Assembly (NCBI GenBank): GCA_965277075.1
Contig: OZ255707.1
Location: forward strand, 1-64,000
Origin: Lustribacter sp965277075
Lineage (GTDB): Bacteria; Vulcanimicrobiota; Vulcanimicrobiia; Vulcanimicrobiales; Vulcanimicrobiaceae
DNA: 64,000 nt
Direction: 5' to 3'
The notes under the pieces: generated by a model
Database searches by the model: none
What the model saw: only the letters and a program-made list of their open reading frames with translations
Told to the model about the DNA's origin: nothing
Shown here: in pieces, positions 26,074 to 34,677 of the stretch
Numbering within the stretch: the stretch's first letter is position 1
How the letters are laid out: each line of letters starts with the position of its first letter
Position numbers and translations under genes: made by a program

Positions 26074-26451
26074 TCAACGATCAAACGATTCGCGGACCAG
26101 TGCTTCACTTGTCGCCCACAACGCTACAGCGTTGTCGGAATTTAGAGCGTAGGCGCGGACGCCGATGCGAGAGTTCGGATTATCGACGACCTCGGCAACG
26201 TGACAGTCTTCGCAATAGCGCGCTCCGACGTCGCCTGGGGCGGCGACCACGGCCGCCCATACTCCCGTCGCCGCTCCTTGAGGGACAGTCTTCCAATCGT
26301 ACGCAGCGATGGCCGCATCTCTCCCCTCACCGAGCCCTTCGATCATCTCCCGAACGGTCTCGGTCAAGACCGCGCCCGGATGGACATCTTCCGCGTTCAA
26401 GCATCGCAAGACGGAGGGACCCTCCGCATAATATACGGAGGGCTCCTCCAC
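26074..26451 (-). pseudogene. SDR, C-terminal fragment
   Basis: The frame carries DVHPGAVLTET followed by a helical segment and GARYCEDCHVAEVV, with NPNSRIGVRAYALNSDNAVA and WATSEALV. This is the last third of a retinol-dehydrogenase-like SDR of the kind with the GxYxxDC ending. The cofactor-binding and catalytic Tyr-Lys parts are missing. It is divergent from a TetR gene 20 bases away, so the two may once have been a regulator/target pair. Confidence 0.6.
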
Positions 26452-26471
26452 TTTGCAAGCTATTCTCCGGT

Positions 26472-27080
26472 ATGCGTGGGAAGATCAAGCAACGAGTGGA
26501 CGGCGGAGTAAAACAGAGCCCGTTGCCTCGCAAAACTCGCGTTGACGCTCAGCGTAATCGCGAGTCGTTGGTGGGCGCTGCTAAAGAGGTCTTCGCGAAA
26601 AATGGTGCGAGTGCAAGCTTCGAAGAGATCGCACGCCGAGCAGGCGTCGGGATCGGCACCCTCTACCGTCATTTTCCGACTCGAGACGCGATGATCGAGG
26701 GCGTTTATCGCCGTGAGCTCGAGTATTTTGCGGATGCTGCCAAGCAACTTGATGGTGCAGTCGCTCCCGGTGAGGCCCTCCACAAGTGGATGCGGCTTTT
26801 CGTTGATTACGTCGCGACGAAAAAGATTTTGGCTTCGGCGTTGTGCTCGACGATTAGCGGTGCATCGGAGCTCGCGGCATCGTCCAGATTTCAAATTTTG
26901 GAAGCAATTACGTTCCTGGTTCATCGTGCCGCCGCTAGCGGAGACGTCCGTCGCGATGTTGAGCCCGGCGATCTTTTGAGGGCTCTGGCAGGCTTCACGT
27001 ACGGAGGTGATGGCCCTGAGTGGGAACGTAGCGCGAATCGACTGATCGATCTGCTGATGGATGGGCTGCGAAGCCGCTGA
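26472..27080 (+). CDS. TetR-family regulator
   Basis: This 202-residue protein has the HTH ASFEEIARRAGVGIGTLYRH followed by FPTRDAMIEGVYRRE. The C-terminal region contains LALAGFTYGGDGP-like LLRALAGFTYGGDGPEWERS, which fits the TetR_C_33-type ligand domain. Start at the ATG at 26472. The gene it should control, an SDR, is reduced to a fragment next door. Confidence 0.85.
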   Translation: MRGKIKQRVDGGVKQSPLPRKTRVDAQRNRESLVGAAKEVFAKNGASASFEEIARRAGVGIGTLYRHFPTRDAMIEGVYRRELEYFADAAKQLDGAVAPGEALHKWMRLFVDYVATKKILASALCSTISGASELAASSRFQILEAITFLVHRAAASGDVRRDVEPGDLLRALAGFTYGGDGPEWERSANRLIDLLMDGLRSR

Positions 27081-27168
27081 TAAGCGTGTCCACGCGGACG
27101 GCTCTTGCGGCGGGGTGACGTGATTCAGTCCCGCAAAGGCGCTGTGGTCTTCGGTGGCCGGAAACAAC

Positions 27169-27696
27169 TCAGGAAGACGGTTGTCCGGCCGTTGCGGTCG
27201 GCAAAACGGATGTGTTCTGCGACGCCTCGATCTTCCACGCGCCGTTTTGATTGGCGAAGACGAACGTAAATCGTGTCATGAGAAGACCGGGCGACGTCGC
27301 GACCGCCCCCGGCGGTAAGGCTCGGAACTTCGTCACGTTGACGTCGACATCGACGATCGCGGCGGCCGGTCCGATAAAGCGCACGCGCGTGACGGTCGAC
27401 TGAAAGTTGCTGCCTTTGAACGGTCCGGCAAGAATCTGATTCGTCACCGACGCGACCGCTTGCGCGTTTGCAAAGACAACGCCCAAGATATTGATCAGCG
27501 AACCGTCGGGCGCGTACTCGTTGGCCCACGCGTTTCCGTCGCCGGCGTTCCACGCGACGGCGAGGCGCCCGACGGAGTCGCGTAACGGTTGATCGTTCGG
27601 CAAAGCGGTCGTTGTCAACGCACCGGCGTCCGTTTGCGATCCGCACGCGACCATCGCAAATGGAATCGACAATGCCAGAACATCTTTTCGCATCAT
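27169..27696 (-). CDS. SgcJ/EcaC-type NTF2-like lipoprotein
   Basis: This is about 175 residues from the ATG at 27696, with GAGGAGACC at the right distance. The N-terminus MMRKDVLALSIPFAMVACGS looks like a lipoprotein signal with the lipobox Cys in VAC. The rest is the SgcJ/EcaC NTF2 domain: RLAVAWNAGDGNAWANEYAP, DGSLINILGVVFANAQAV and FTFVFANQNGAWKIEASQN. A mildly longer start is open but lacks a binding site. It is divergent from a TetR gene. Confidence 0.78.
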   Translation of the reverse strand: MMRKDVLALSIPFAMVACGSQTDAGALTTTALPNDQPLRDSVGRLAVAWNAGDGNAWANEYAPDGSLINILGVVFANAQAVASVTNQILAGPFKGSNFQSTVTRVRFIGPAAAIVDVDVNVTKFRALPPGAVATSPGLLMTRFTFVFANQNGAWKIEASQNTSVLPTATAGQPSS

Positions 27697-27754
27697 CTTC
27701 GGTCTCCTCACGCAAAAAAACGCTACTATTATGCCGTAATGGCACAGGTGTGTC

Positions 27755-28432
27755 ATGGAGGCATGGCGGTATACTACCGGGGTGGGGACCAGGAGTCAAG
27801 ATCTACGATCCGGTCAGCAGCGACGGACGCACGCCGCGCTGTTGCAAGCCACGTCGGAGTTGTTGCGCGCCGGAAAGACGCCGTCGGTCGCCGAGGCCGC
27901 CGAGGCCGCCGACGTCTCGCGGCGTACCGCGTACCGCTATTTTCCGACGCAAGAACAACTGCTGACCGAAGCAGCACTAGAAACGCTCCGTCCTGGAATC
28001 GAATCGGCTTTTGCGCTCATCACCGACGACCCGGAGGCACGGCTCGAGGCGGCCGTGCGGGCAATGCAAGATCAGACGGCGATCAACGAGCGGCTCCTTC
28101 GTACGATGATGCGGTTGACCGTCGAGCGCGGCGCAACGCTCGATGAAGAAGGCGTCGCGCAGCCCGCCCGCGGCCGGCGACGCATCGATTGGATCGAGAG
28201 CGCGCTCGCCCCGTTGCGCTCGAAGGTGGCGAAAAGCGAGTTCTCGCGTCTCGTGTCGGCGATCTCGCTCTGCGTCGGCGCGGAGGCGCTCATCGTCTTG
28301 CGCGATATTCGTGGGCTCGACCAGCGCGCGGCACAGGAGATATCCGTCTGGTCGGCTCGTGCGCTCCTGCGCGCGACGCTCAGCGATGCGAAGCGCGGAA
28401 AGGCGAGTCCCGCTAAAAGCGTTCGTCGATGA
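27755..28432 (+). CDS. TetR-family regulator
   Basis: This is about 225 residues with an N-terminal HTH (TPSVAEAAEAADVSRRTAYR, YFPTQEQLLTEAAL) typical of TetR. The C-terminal domain contains LLRTMMRLTVERG and RIDWIESALAPLRSKV. It is divergent from the SgcJ-like lipoprotein, so that gene is the likely target. Its last bases overlap the end of the convergent SCO gene. Confidence 0.85.
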   Translation: MEAWRYTTGVGTRSQDLRSGQQRRTHAALLQATSELLRAGKTPSVAEAAEAADVSRRTAYRYFPTQEQLLTEAALETLRPGIESAFALITDDPEARLEAAVRAMQDQTAINERLLRTMMRLTVERGATLDEEGVAQPARGRRRIDWIESALAPLRSKVAKSEFSRLVSAISLCVGAEALIVLRDIRGLDQRAAQEISVWSARALLRATLSDAKRGKASPAKSVRR

Positions 28433-29447
28433 TGACGCGCTTCGTGACCCACACGAGCAGGCCGATCAGACCGAGCGCGCCCACGACGAACACCACCGAG
28501 TCGAGGATCACCAACGGCGTCGTAATGCTCCCGCCGCAGAATGCGATCACGCCCGCGATCGTCGCGAGTTCGAATCTGCGCAACGGGTTCGACGCTCCGC
28601 CGGCGATGGTATTCGCGGTCGCGATGACGTCGTCGGACGCCCAGCCGGCCGTCGGAATGAGATCGGTGATTCGGCCGTCCGTTCCGAGGATCGCGAGCGT
28701 GTCCCCGTGGATGATGCGACCCGGATCGGATTCGATCGGATCGAGGCCGAACGAATCCAATACGTCTTTGACCTGTGCCGCCTCGCCGGTCAACAGCGCC
28801 CAGCGCGCCGGATCGGCGCCGAACTGCGAGCCGTACGCCGCGAGCACCGCCGGCGAATCGTGAACCGGATCGATCGTCATCTCGACGAGCGCAAACATTT
28901 TCGGGTCGAGATGGTGTTGCAGGTACGCGAATTTTCCACTGATCGCTGGGCAGATTGCGACGTCCGGACATCGCGTGTAGACGAAGCTCAACAACACGAC
29001 CTTCCCGCGCAAGTCCGAAAAACGCATGAACCGTCCGTCTTGCGATTCGAAACGATACGGCGGCAGCGTGTCACCGCTTGCGAGAACATGCGTGATAAGG
29101 TGATTGGGCAGGCCTGGTGCGAACGCTGCGGCTTCGTGTAACTCGTCGAGCCGCGACGAACGGCGATCGAGAAACGCGTCAAACGCTTCACCGGCGTGCG
29201 CCGGCGTGTCGACGTGAAACCGCCGCGTCTGTGCGGCGAACATGCCCGGCGCGTCGTCGATTGCGGCGATGACCGTTTCGCGCCCCGGCGCGACAAGCAC
29301 GCGCCCGTGAACGGGTACGATTATCGCTTCGTTGACCGACGCCGAGCGGGGGGCCAATCCGCCATGCTCTGCATGCGCCCGTGAAGTGGTGGGCCACAGC
29401 GTGCCGAGCGCGACGCAAGCGACGAGGACGAGACGGAGCCGGGACAT
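28413..29447 (-). CDS. SCO1/SenC-family copper protein with C-terminal TM
   Basis: This is 344 residues with a signal peptide (MSRLRLVLVACVALGTLWP). An N-terminal region of about 95 residues resembles a copper-binding or PCu-like spacer. The SCO thioredoxin domain has the Cu(I) ligands in FVYTRCPDVAICPA (CxxxxxC variant) and the His in GRIIHGDTLAILG. A single TM helix closes the protein. SCO proteins load the CuA site of cytochrome oxidase or serve thiol-redox roles. No oxidase genes are nearby. Confidence 0.85.
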   Translation of the reverse strand: MSRLRLVLVACVALGTLWPTTSRAHAEHGGLAPRSASVNEAIIVPVHGRVLVAPGRETVIAAIDDAPGMFAAQTRRFHVDTPAHAGEAFDAFLDRRSSRLDELHEAAAFAPGLPNHLITHVLASGDTLPPYRFESQDGRFMRFSDLRGKVVLLSFVYTRCPDVAICPAISGKFAYLQHHLDPKMFALVEMTIDPVHDSPAVLAAYGSQFGADPARWALLTGEAAQVKDVLDSFGLDPIESDPGRIIHGDTLAILGTDGRITDLIPTAGWASDDVIATANTIAGGASNPLRRFELATIAGVIAFCGGSITTPLVILDSVVFVVGALGLIGLLVWVTKRVIIDERF

Positions 29448-29514
29448 CGCTCTCTGTCATACCGCGCGTTCGCGCGATGTGCAAGGACAGAATCGGCAGG
29501 CTAAAGACAGCACA

Positions 29515-30588
29515 CTAGATGCGATACCGCTCGCGTGCGCCGTCGGCGAGCTGCAAACCATGTCCCGTGCGCTCGCAGAGGGTCATCGTTCCGTCGGCGT
29601 TGACGAGCGGCCAACCGGAAAGCAGGGGTTCGAGGAGCGGAAACTCCTCGAGCCATGTGACGTTCGACGCGGCAGCGGCGAGATGGACGAAGAGCCCGGG
29701 CAAAAAGTGCGGTGCGATTTCGACGTTCGCATGTTCGGCCAGCTGGGCTGTGCGAAGCGCAGGCGTGAGTCCGCCCATTGCAGCGAGGTCCGGTTGCATC
29801 ACCGCGCAGATATCGCCGGCGATGAACGGTGCGGCTGCCTCAACGCTCTCGAGATGTTCGCCGACGGCGATCGGTAGCGGGGCGTGTCGCGCGAGAGCAC
29901 GATACCCCGAGAGCATCGCTGCAGGCAGCGGTTCCTCGACGAAGATCGCGCCGGCATCGGCCGCGATGTGGAGCAGTCGCGTCGCGCTCGTGAGCGTGCA
30001 GCGCTCGTTAGCATCGATCATGATCGGAATGCGGCCGTCGAGCGCTCTCACGACGGCCGCGACGCGTGCCGCGTCGGCGTCCGTTGCCGATGCACGAAGT
30101 TTGACGGCACGCATGCCGCGTTCGAGATGTCCCGAAGCGACGGCAGCGGCTTCGTTTGGCGTTTGATGAGCCGTGAAGCCGCCGCTGCCGTAGACCGGCA
30201 CGGATCGTGCTTCGCCGCCCATCGCGATGCCCAACGGCAAATCGATCGTCTTCGCGTAAAGGTCCCAAGCTGCAACGTCGATCGCTGCGAGCGCCGTCCG
30301 ATACGGACCGCCGCCGGTGCGATTGAACGAAGCGGCAATGCGCCGCCAAAGCGCGATCGGATGGCCCGGCGTTGTGCCCGCTACGAAGCGCGCGATGAGG
30401 TCGCGTGCTGCTGCGAGCGGGAGATCGTTGCGACCGCTGAGGACGTAACTGAACCCAAGTCCGCTGGTACCGCTCGCCGTTTCCAACTCAACGAGCAGAA
30501 GGTCCACGGACGCTACGCCCGAGCCGCCGACCGGCGTGTCGAGGACATACCGCCAGAGCTCGGCGCGTGCATCCACGATAATGGTCAT
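29515..30588 (-). CDS. Enolase-superfamily (mandelate racemase/muconate lactonizing) enzyme
   Basis: This is 357 residues. The capping domain begins MTIIVDARAELWRYVLDTPV, and the barrel shows RTALAAIDVAAWDLYAKTID, the metal ligands in IPIMIDANERC (Asp), IFVEEPLPA (Glu) and PIAVGEHLES (Glu), and a C-terminal His in IEIAPHFLPG-like VEIAPHFLPGLF. The K-x-K general base position reads VKLRAS, so the second Lys is Arg, which argues for a dehydratase or racemase variant rather than classical mandelate racemase. It shares a 70-bp divergent promoter region with larA and could act on a related hydroxy acid. Confidence 0.82.
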   Translation of the reverse strand: MTIIVDARAELWRYVLDTPVGGSGVASVDLLLVELETASGTSGLGFSYVLSGRNDLPLAAARDLIARFVAGTTPGHPIALWRRIAASFNRTGGGPYRTALAAIDVAAWDLYAKTIDLPLGIAMGGEARSVPVYGSGGFTAHQTPNEAAAVASGHLERGMRAVKLRASATDADAARVAAVVRALDGRIPIMIDANERCTLTSATRLLHIAADAGAIFVEEPLPAAMLSGYRALARHAPLPIAVGEHLESVEAAAPFIAGDICAVMQPDLAAMGGLTPALRTAQLAEHANVEIAPHFLPGLFVHLAAAASNVTWLEEFPLLEPLLSGWPLVNADGTMTLCERTGHGLQLADGARERYRI

Positions 30589-30658
30589 CGGAGAGCCTTC
30601 AACTGCCGCGCGTGCCGGACTTCTTCGCCCGTTGACTTTTCGCAAGCGATCTGATGCC

Positions 30659-31936
30659 ATGGACGGGATGGACGTCGGGCTTCCGTTTGGGCGAGGCGTG
30701 CTGCCGGTGCATTTTGCGGACGATGTCGATCTAACCGTCGTTCGTAAAGGGCTGCGTCCGAAGCTGGGCGGTGATGCGATCGAACGTGCACTCGCGGCGC
30801 CGGTCGGATCGCCGGGAATCGACGAGTTGGTTCGGGGACGCACGAGCGCGTGCATCCTGGTGTGCGACATCACGCGTCCGGTGCCGAACCGGCTCATTCT
30901 GCGTCCGATGCTGCAGAAGATGCTCGACGCAAAAATCCCGCGCGAGAAGATTACGATCGTCATCGCCACCGGCTTGCATCGTCCGAACGAAGGCGACGAA
31001 CTGGCCGAGGTGATCGGCGACCCGTGGGTACTCGAGAACGTTCGCGTCGAAAACCATGATGCGCGCGATGATGCTGCGCACGTCGATCTCGGCGTAACGG
31101 AACGCGGAACGCCGATCAAACTCGATCGGCGCTTCGTCGAGGCCGACCTACGCGTCGCGACCGGGCTCGTCGAGCCGCATTTCATGGCGGGCTATTCGGG
31201 GGGCCGTAAAGTGATCGCCCCCGGCATCGCGCACGCCGACACGATCCGTACGTTCCACAACGCACGCTTCATGGAAGACACGCGCGCGACATCGTGCGTG
31301 CTCAACGGGAACCCGTTGCACGAGGAGCAGCTCGCCATCGTCCGGCGCCTCGGCGAGAGCTACGCGCTCAACACGGTGATCGACGAAGATCGTGATTTGG
31401 TCTATGCCAGCTTCGGCGAGACGATCGCCGGTCATCTCGACGCCGTGCGATTTACCGAGGCGTGGACGGCGGTGCCGGTCGGACGCCGGTTCAGAACCAT
31501 CGTCACGTCGTGCGCGGGCTTTCCGCTTGACCGCACGTATTATCAGACGGTGAAAGGCATGGTGACGCCGCTCGCCATCGTCGAGCCGGGCGGCACGCTG
31601 ATCGTAGCGTCCGAGTGTGCCGAGGGCATCGGCTCGGCAGAATTCCGCGCTTCACAAGAACGGCTCGTGCAACTCGGCGCCGAAGCGTTTCTGGCAGGTA
31701 TCCTCGATAAAGCTTACGCCGGCATCGACGAGTGGCAGAGCGAGATGCAACTCAAGCCGATGCGGGTTGCGGACGTGCAGCTCTACGCGCCGGGATTGTC
31801 CCGCATGGAGCAACGGCTGACGGGCGTTTTGCCGATCGACTCCGTCGACGCCGCAGTGCGTGCCAGCATCGTTCGACACGCCGACCCAGCGGTCGCGGTG
31901 ATCCCGGAAGGTCCCTACGTCATCCCCGTACATTAG
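30659..31936 (+). CDS. larA: LarA-type nickel-pincer hydroxy-acid racemase
   Basis: This is about 425 residues. The residues that hold the nickel-pincer nucleotide are present at canonical positions: His107 (VIATGLHRPN), His174 (LVEPHFMAGYS) and Lys184 (GGRKVIAPGI), the Lys that binds the cofactor covalently in LarA. Characterised relatives racemise lactate, malate, phenyllactate or 2-hydroxyglutarate. The cofactor makers LarB, LarC and LarE are not in this window. It opens the operon 30.7-38.2 kb. The start could also be the ATG at 30668. The substrate cannot be read from the sequence; an aromatic hydroxy acid or 2-hydroxyglutarate would suit the context. Confidence 0.85.
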   Translation: MDGMDVGLPFGRGVLPVHFADDVDLTVVRKGLRPKLGGDAIERALAAPVGSPGIDELVRGRTSACILVCDITRPVPNRLILRPMLQKMLDAKIPREKITIVIATGLHRPNEGDELAEVIGDPWVLENVRVENHDARDDAAHVDLGVTERGTPIKLDRRFVEADLRVATGLVEPHFMAGYSGGRKVIAPGIAHADTIRTFHNARFMEDTRATSCVLNGNPLHEEQLAIVRRLGESYALNTVIDEDRDLVYASFGETIAGHLDAVRFTEAWTAVPVGRRFRTIVTSCAGFPLDRTYYQTVKGMVTPLAIVEPGGTLIVASECAEGIGSAEFRASQERLVQLGAEAFLAGILDKAYAGIDEWQSEMQLKPMRVADVQLYAPGLSRMEQRLTGVLPIDSVDAAVRASIVRHADPAVAVIPEGPYVIPVH

Positions 31937-31944
31937 CGATTGGT

Positions 31945-32487
31945 ATGTCACGCCTACCGCCCCTGAACGTCGCTGCGCTGACGCCCGAGCAGACGACGGT
32001 CTACAACGAGATTGCAGCAGCTCATACCGGTCACGTCCGCGGTCCGTGGGCGGTCGCACTCGTCATCCCCGAGGTCGCGCATCACACTCACGAACTCTAC
32101 GAACGCCTCGCTCGCCGAACGCAGCTCGGGCAGCGGCTCTTCGAGCTCATGGTGCTGGTCGTCGCCCGTCACTGGACCTCGCAATACGAGTGGCACGTGC
32201 ACGAGAAATATGCACGCGAAGGAGGTGTGTCGGCCGAGGTGATTGAGGCAATTCGGAACCGCACCGTTCCTCCGTTCGAAAAAGAAGACGAGCAAATCGT
32301 CTACGATGTCGTCACGGAACTCTCGCAATTTAAGGAACTTCGGGCCGCCACATTCGAGCGCGCGCGTGCGCATTTCGGTGACGAGCTCTTGGTCGAGCTC
32401 ATCTCCGGTGCTGGTCTCTACACCATGGTGGCGATGGTACTCAACGCCTTCGACGTTGCAGTACCGGATACGGCGCGACGCCTGTGA
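31945..32487 (+). CDS. Carboxymuconolactone decarboxylase (CMD) family protein
   Basis: This 180-residue all-helical protein with a CMD domain has LGQRLFELMVLVVARHWTSQ, YEWHVHEKYAREGGVSAEVI and an acidic C-terminal helix. The ExxxHxxxAxxxG motif is present but the CxxC of AhpD peroxidases is absent, as in gamma-carboxymuconolactone decarboxylase-like members. It starts nine bases after larA and its stop overlaps the cupin start, so translation is coupled. Confidence 0.85.
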   Translation: MSRLPPLNVAALTPEQTTVYNEIAAAHTGHVRGPWAVALVIPEVAHHTHELYERLARRTQLGQRLFELMVLVVARHWTSQYEWHVHEKYAREGGVSAEVIEAIRNRTVPPFEKEDEQIVYDVVTELSQFKELRAATFERARAHFGDELLVELISGAGLYTMVAMVLNAFDVAVPDTARRL

Positions 32488-32993
32488 GCAACGCCGCAGA
32501 CGTCGAAGCGTTCGTTCCTGTGCCGATTCGACGTGTCGTTACCGGACATGACGCGAACGAGGTCGCACACGTTCTTTGGGACGAGCGAATTGCAACATTC
32601 AAACGCGGCAAATCGGGTTTTCTCGCGCACCTTTGGAACACCCATTCGACGCCCGCCGACATCGGCGTCGGCGATGCAATCGAAGACCCCGGCAGCGAGA
32701 CGCACGTAACGCCGCCGCCGCCCGGCGGCACCCGATTCGTCATCATCGACTACCCGCCCGGCAACAGCGGCACGATGCACCGTACCGAAACCCTTGACTA
32801 CGTGATCGTCCTCTCGGGCGCGATCGAGATGGAGATGGACGACTCGACGGTCCGACTGCAAGCCGGTGACACCCTCATCCAGCGAGGTACAAATCATGCT
32901 TGGTACAATCGCGGAAGCGAAAATGCTCGCGTCGCCTTCGTTCTCGTCGATGCCGAACCGCTCGCAATCGGCCATCCTCGTACGAGCGACTGA
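32484..32993 (+). CDS. Cupin-domain protein
   Basis: This is 169 residues starting at a GTG that overlaps the CMD stop. The single cupin has metal ligands in SGTMHRTETLDYVIVLSG (His, Glu) and LIQRGTNHAWYN (His), with the usual GDTL and VLVDAEPL end. An N-terminal arm of about 70 residues precedes it (VVTGHDANEVAHVL). Such proteins occur in aromatic catabolic operons, where they may act as dioxygenases, isomerases or sensors. Confidence 0.82.
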   Translation: MSNAADVEAFVPVPIRRVVTGHDANEVAHVLWDERIATFKRGKSGFLAHLWNTHSTPADIGVGDAIEDPGSETHVTPPPPGGTRFVIIDYPPGNSGTMHRTETLDYVIVLSGAIEMEMDDSTVRLQAGDTLIQRGTNHAWYNRGSENARVAFVLVDAEPLAIGHPRTSD

Positions 32994-33005
32994 CCGGGTC
33001 TCATA

Positions 33006-33962
33006 ATGCCGATGCTCTCTTCGGACGTGTCCCGCGGATCGGCGCTCCGCACGATGACAACACTGATGTTCGTCGCGGGAACGGCGACCGCCGTCGCCGA
33101 CGAAGGACCGACGTTACGGATCGGAACCACGCCGATCGATGCGGGAGCGCAACCGTATTTCGCCCAGCAGATGGGCTATTTCAAAAATGCGGGCATCAGC
33201 GCCGACATCAGCGCGATGTCGAACGGTGCGGTTCTTGCCGCTGCGGTCGCATCGGGAGCGCTGGACGTCGGGCAATCGAATGTCGTCTCCCTTGCGTCTG
33301 CGCACGAACGCGGCATTCCGTTCGTGCTGATCGCTCCGGCGAGCCTGTATTCCTCGAAGGTGCCGCAGTCGGCACTTGTCGTCAGCGGCACGTCATCGAT
33401 TCGAACGGCGAAAGACCTCAACGGAAAGATCATCGCGGTGAGCGGCCTGGCCACGATTTCGCAGCTCGGCCCGGAGGTCTGGATCGACAAGAACGGCGGT
33501 GAACTCTCGTCCGTCAAGTTTATCGAAATGCCGTTTTCTGCGATGAGCGATGCCTTGGCGAAAGGGCGCGTCGACGCGGCGTTGATTTCGGAGCCGGTGC
33601 TCAGCGACGCCCGTGCGGCCGGTGCACGCGTCGTCGCGAACGTTTATGACGCGATCGGCAACGACTTTCTGATCGGTGCTTGGTTTACGACGAGGTCCTG
33701 GGCCGCCGCGAATCCGGATGTGCTGCGGCGATACGTTGCGGTGATGGCGCAGACCGCGCGTTGGGCGAACGCGCATCACACCGAGTCAGCGCGTATCCTT
33801 GAAGCGGAGACGCACGTGCCGGTGACGTCCGTGACCAAACGCGTCGTGTACGGTGAAAAGCTCGATGGGACGCTGATCCAGCCGCTTCTCGATGCCTGCG
33901 CGACCTACGGACTCTTGAAAGCGCGCTTCACGGCGAGCGACATCATGATATCGGTGCACTAA
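33006..33962 (+). CDS. NMT1/SsuA-type periplasmic solute-binding protein (orphan)
   Basis: This 318-residue protein has an export signal (TTLMFVAGTATAVA). The periplasmic-binding fold reads LRIGTTPIDAGAQPYFAQQM, GYFKNAGISADISAMSNGAV and VASGALDVGQSNVVSLASAH, then GRVDAALISEPVLSDARAAG. These are the NMT1-like features of taurine/aromatic acid ABC receptors. No permease or ATPase gene follows. It sits within an enzyme operon directly ahead of an isochorismatase-fold protein and an extradiol dioxygenase. Similar to the proteins at 48459 and 60812. Confidence 0.85.
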   Translation: MPMLSSDVSRGSALRTMTTLMFVAGTATAVADEGPTLRIGTTPIDAGAQPYFAQQMGYFKNAGISADISAMSNGAVLAAAVASGALDVGQSNVVSLASAHERGIPFVLIAPASLYSSKVPQSALVVSGTSSIRTAKDLNGKIIAVSGLATISQLGPEVWIDKNGGELSSVKFIEMPFSAMSDALAKGRVDAALISEPVLSDARAAGARVVANVYDAIGNDFLIGAWFTTRSWAAANPDVLRRYVAVMAQTARWANAHHTESARILEAETHVPVTSVTKRVVYGEKLDGTLIQPLLDACATYGLLKARFTASDIMISVH

Positions 33963-33963
33963 G

Positions 33964-34647
33964 ATGATTGACCTCGTGCGGCCCGGAAGCGAGTCGACCA
34001 TCTCTCTACGAATCGAGACCCGCATGGCTCGTTCTCTCGTGATCTCTTGCGCGTTGGGCGCGATACTCGCGCTCCAACCGGGTGCAGCTGGCGCGGCGAC
34101 GATCATCGACGACTGGTCGAACGTGAAAGTGCCGCCGGCGCCGACCCTTCAAACGGTTTCCGTCGATCGCGGCACCACCGCGCTGCTGATACTCGATTTC
34201 GTCAAGCAAACGTGCGGTGGACCTCGGTGCACGGCGGCGCTGCCGGCCGTCGCGAAGCTGCTGCAAGCCGCCCGCGCGAGCCGCGTGCCCGTTATTTACA
34301 GTTACACCGTAACCTCGACGCTCGCCGACACACTGCCGCCGGTCGCGCCCGTGGGTGGCGAGCCGTCCGTGCAAAGCGGCCCCGACAAGTTTCTCAACAC
34401 CGATCTGCAACAGATTCTCACGCGCCAGGGAATCAAGACGGTCATCATCATGGGAATGAGCGCGCAAGGAGCCGTGCTGTATACGGCCAGTCACGCCGCG
34501 CTCGCCGGATTTGCCGTTGTCGTGCCGGTCGACGGCGCACCCTCGGAAGTGCCATACGCAGAGCAATTCGTGGTCTGGAATCTCGCGAACGCGCCGCGCA
34601 TCTCGGCGGCCGTCAAACTCACGACGAGCGACCGCATCACGTTCTAA
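33964..34647 (+). CDS. Secreted isochorismatase-fold protein lacking the catalytic Cys
   Basis: The better start is the ATG at 34024, giving a signal peptide (MARSLVISCALGAILALQPG), though a longer frame starts at 33964. The fold is clear: TTALLILDFVKQTCGG (Asp), SGPDKFLNTDLQQIL (Lys) and IIMGMSAQGAVLYTASHAAL. In active family members the last segment has Cys before V (as in the paralogue at 10572: SIDNCTMLTA). Here that position is Ala, so amide hydrolysis by the usual thiol route is not expected. It may bind a ligand or have another activity. Two other Cys (TCGGPRC) could form a disulfide. Confidence 0.75.
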   Translation: MIDLVRPGSESTISLRIETRMARSLVISCALGAILALQPGAAGAATIIDDWSNVKVPPAPTLQTVSVDRGTTALLILDFVKQTCGGPRCTAALPAVAKLLQAARASRVPVIYSYTVTSTLADTLPPVAPVGGEPSVQSGPDKFLNTDLQQILTRQGIKTVIIMGMSAQGAVLYTASHAALAGFAVVVPVDGAPSEVPYAEQFVVWNLANAPRISAAVKLTTSDRITF

Positions 34648-34677
34648 GGCGCGTTTCTGACGCGATAAGGTCATCAC

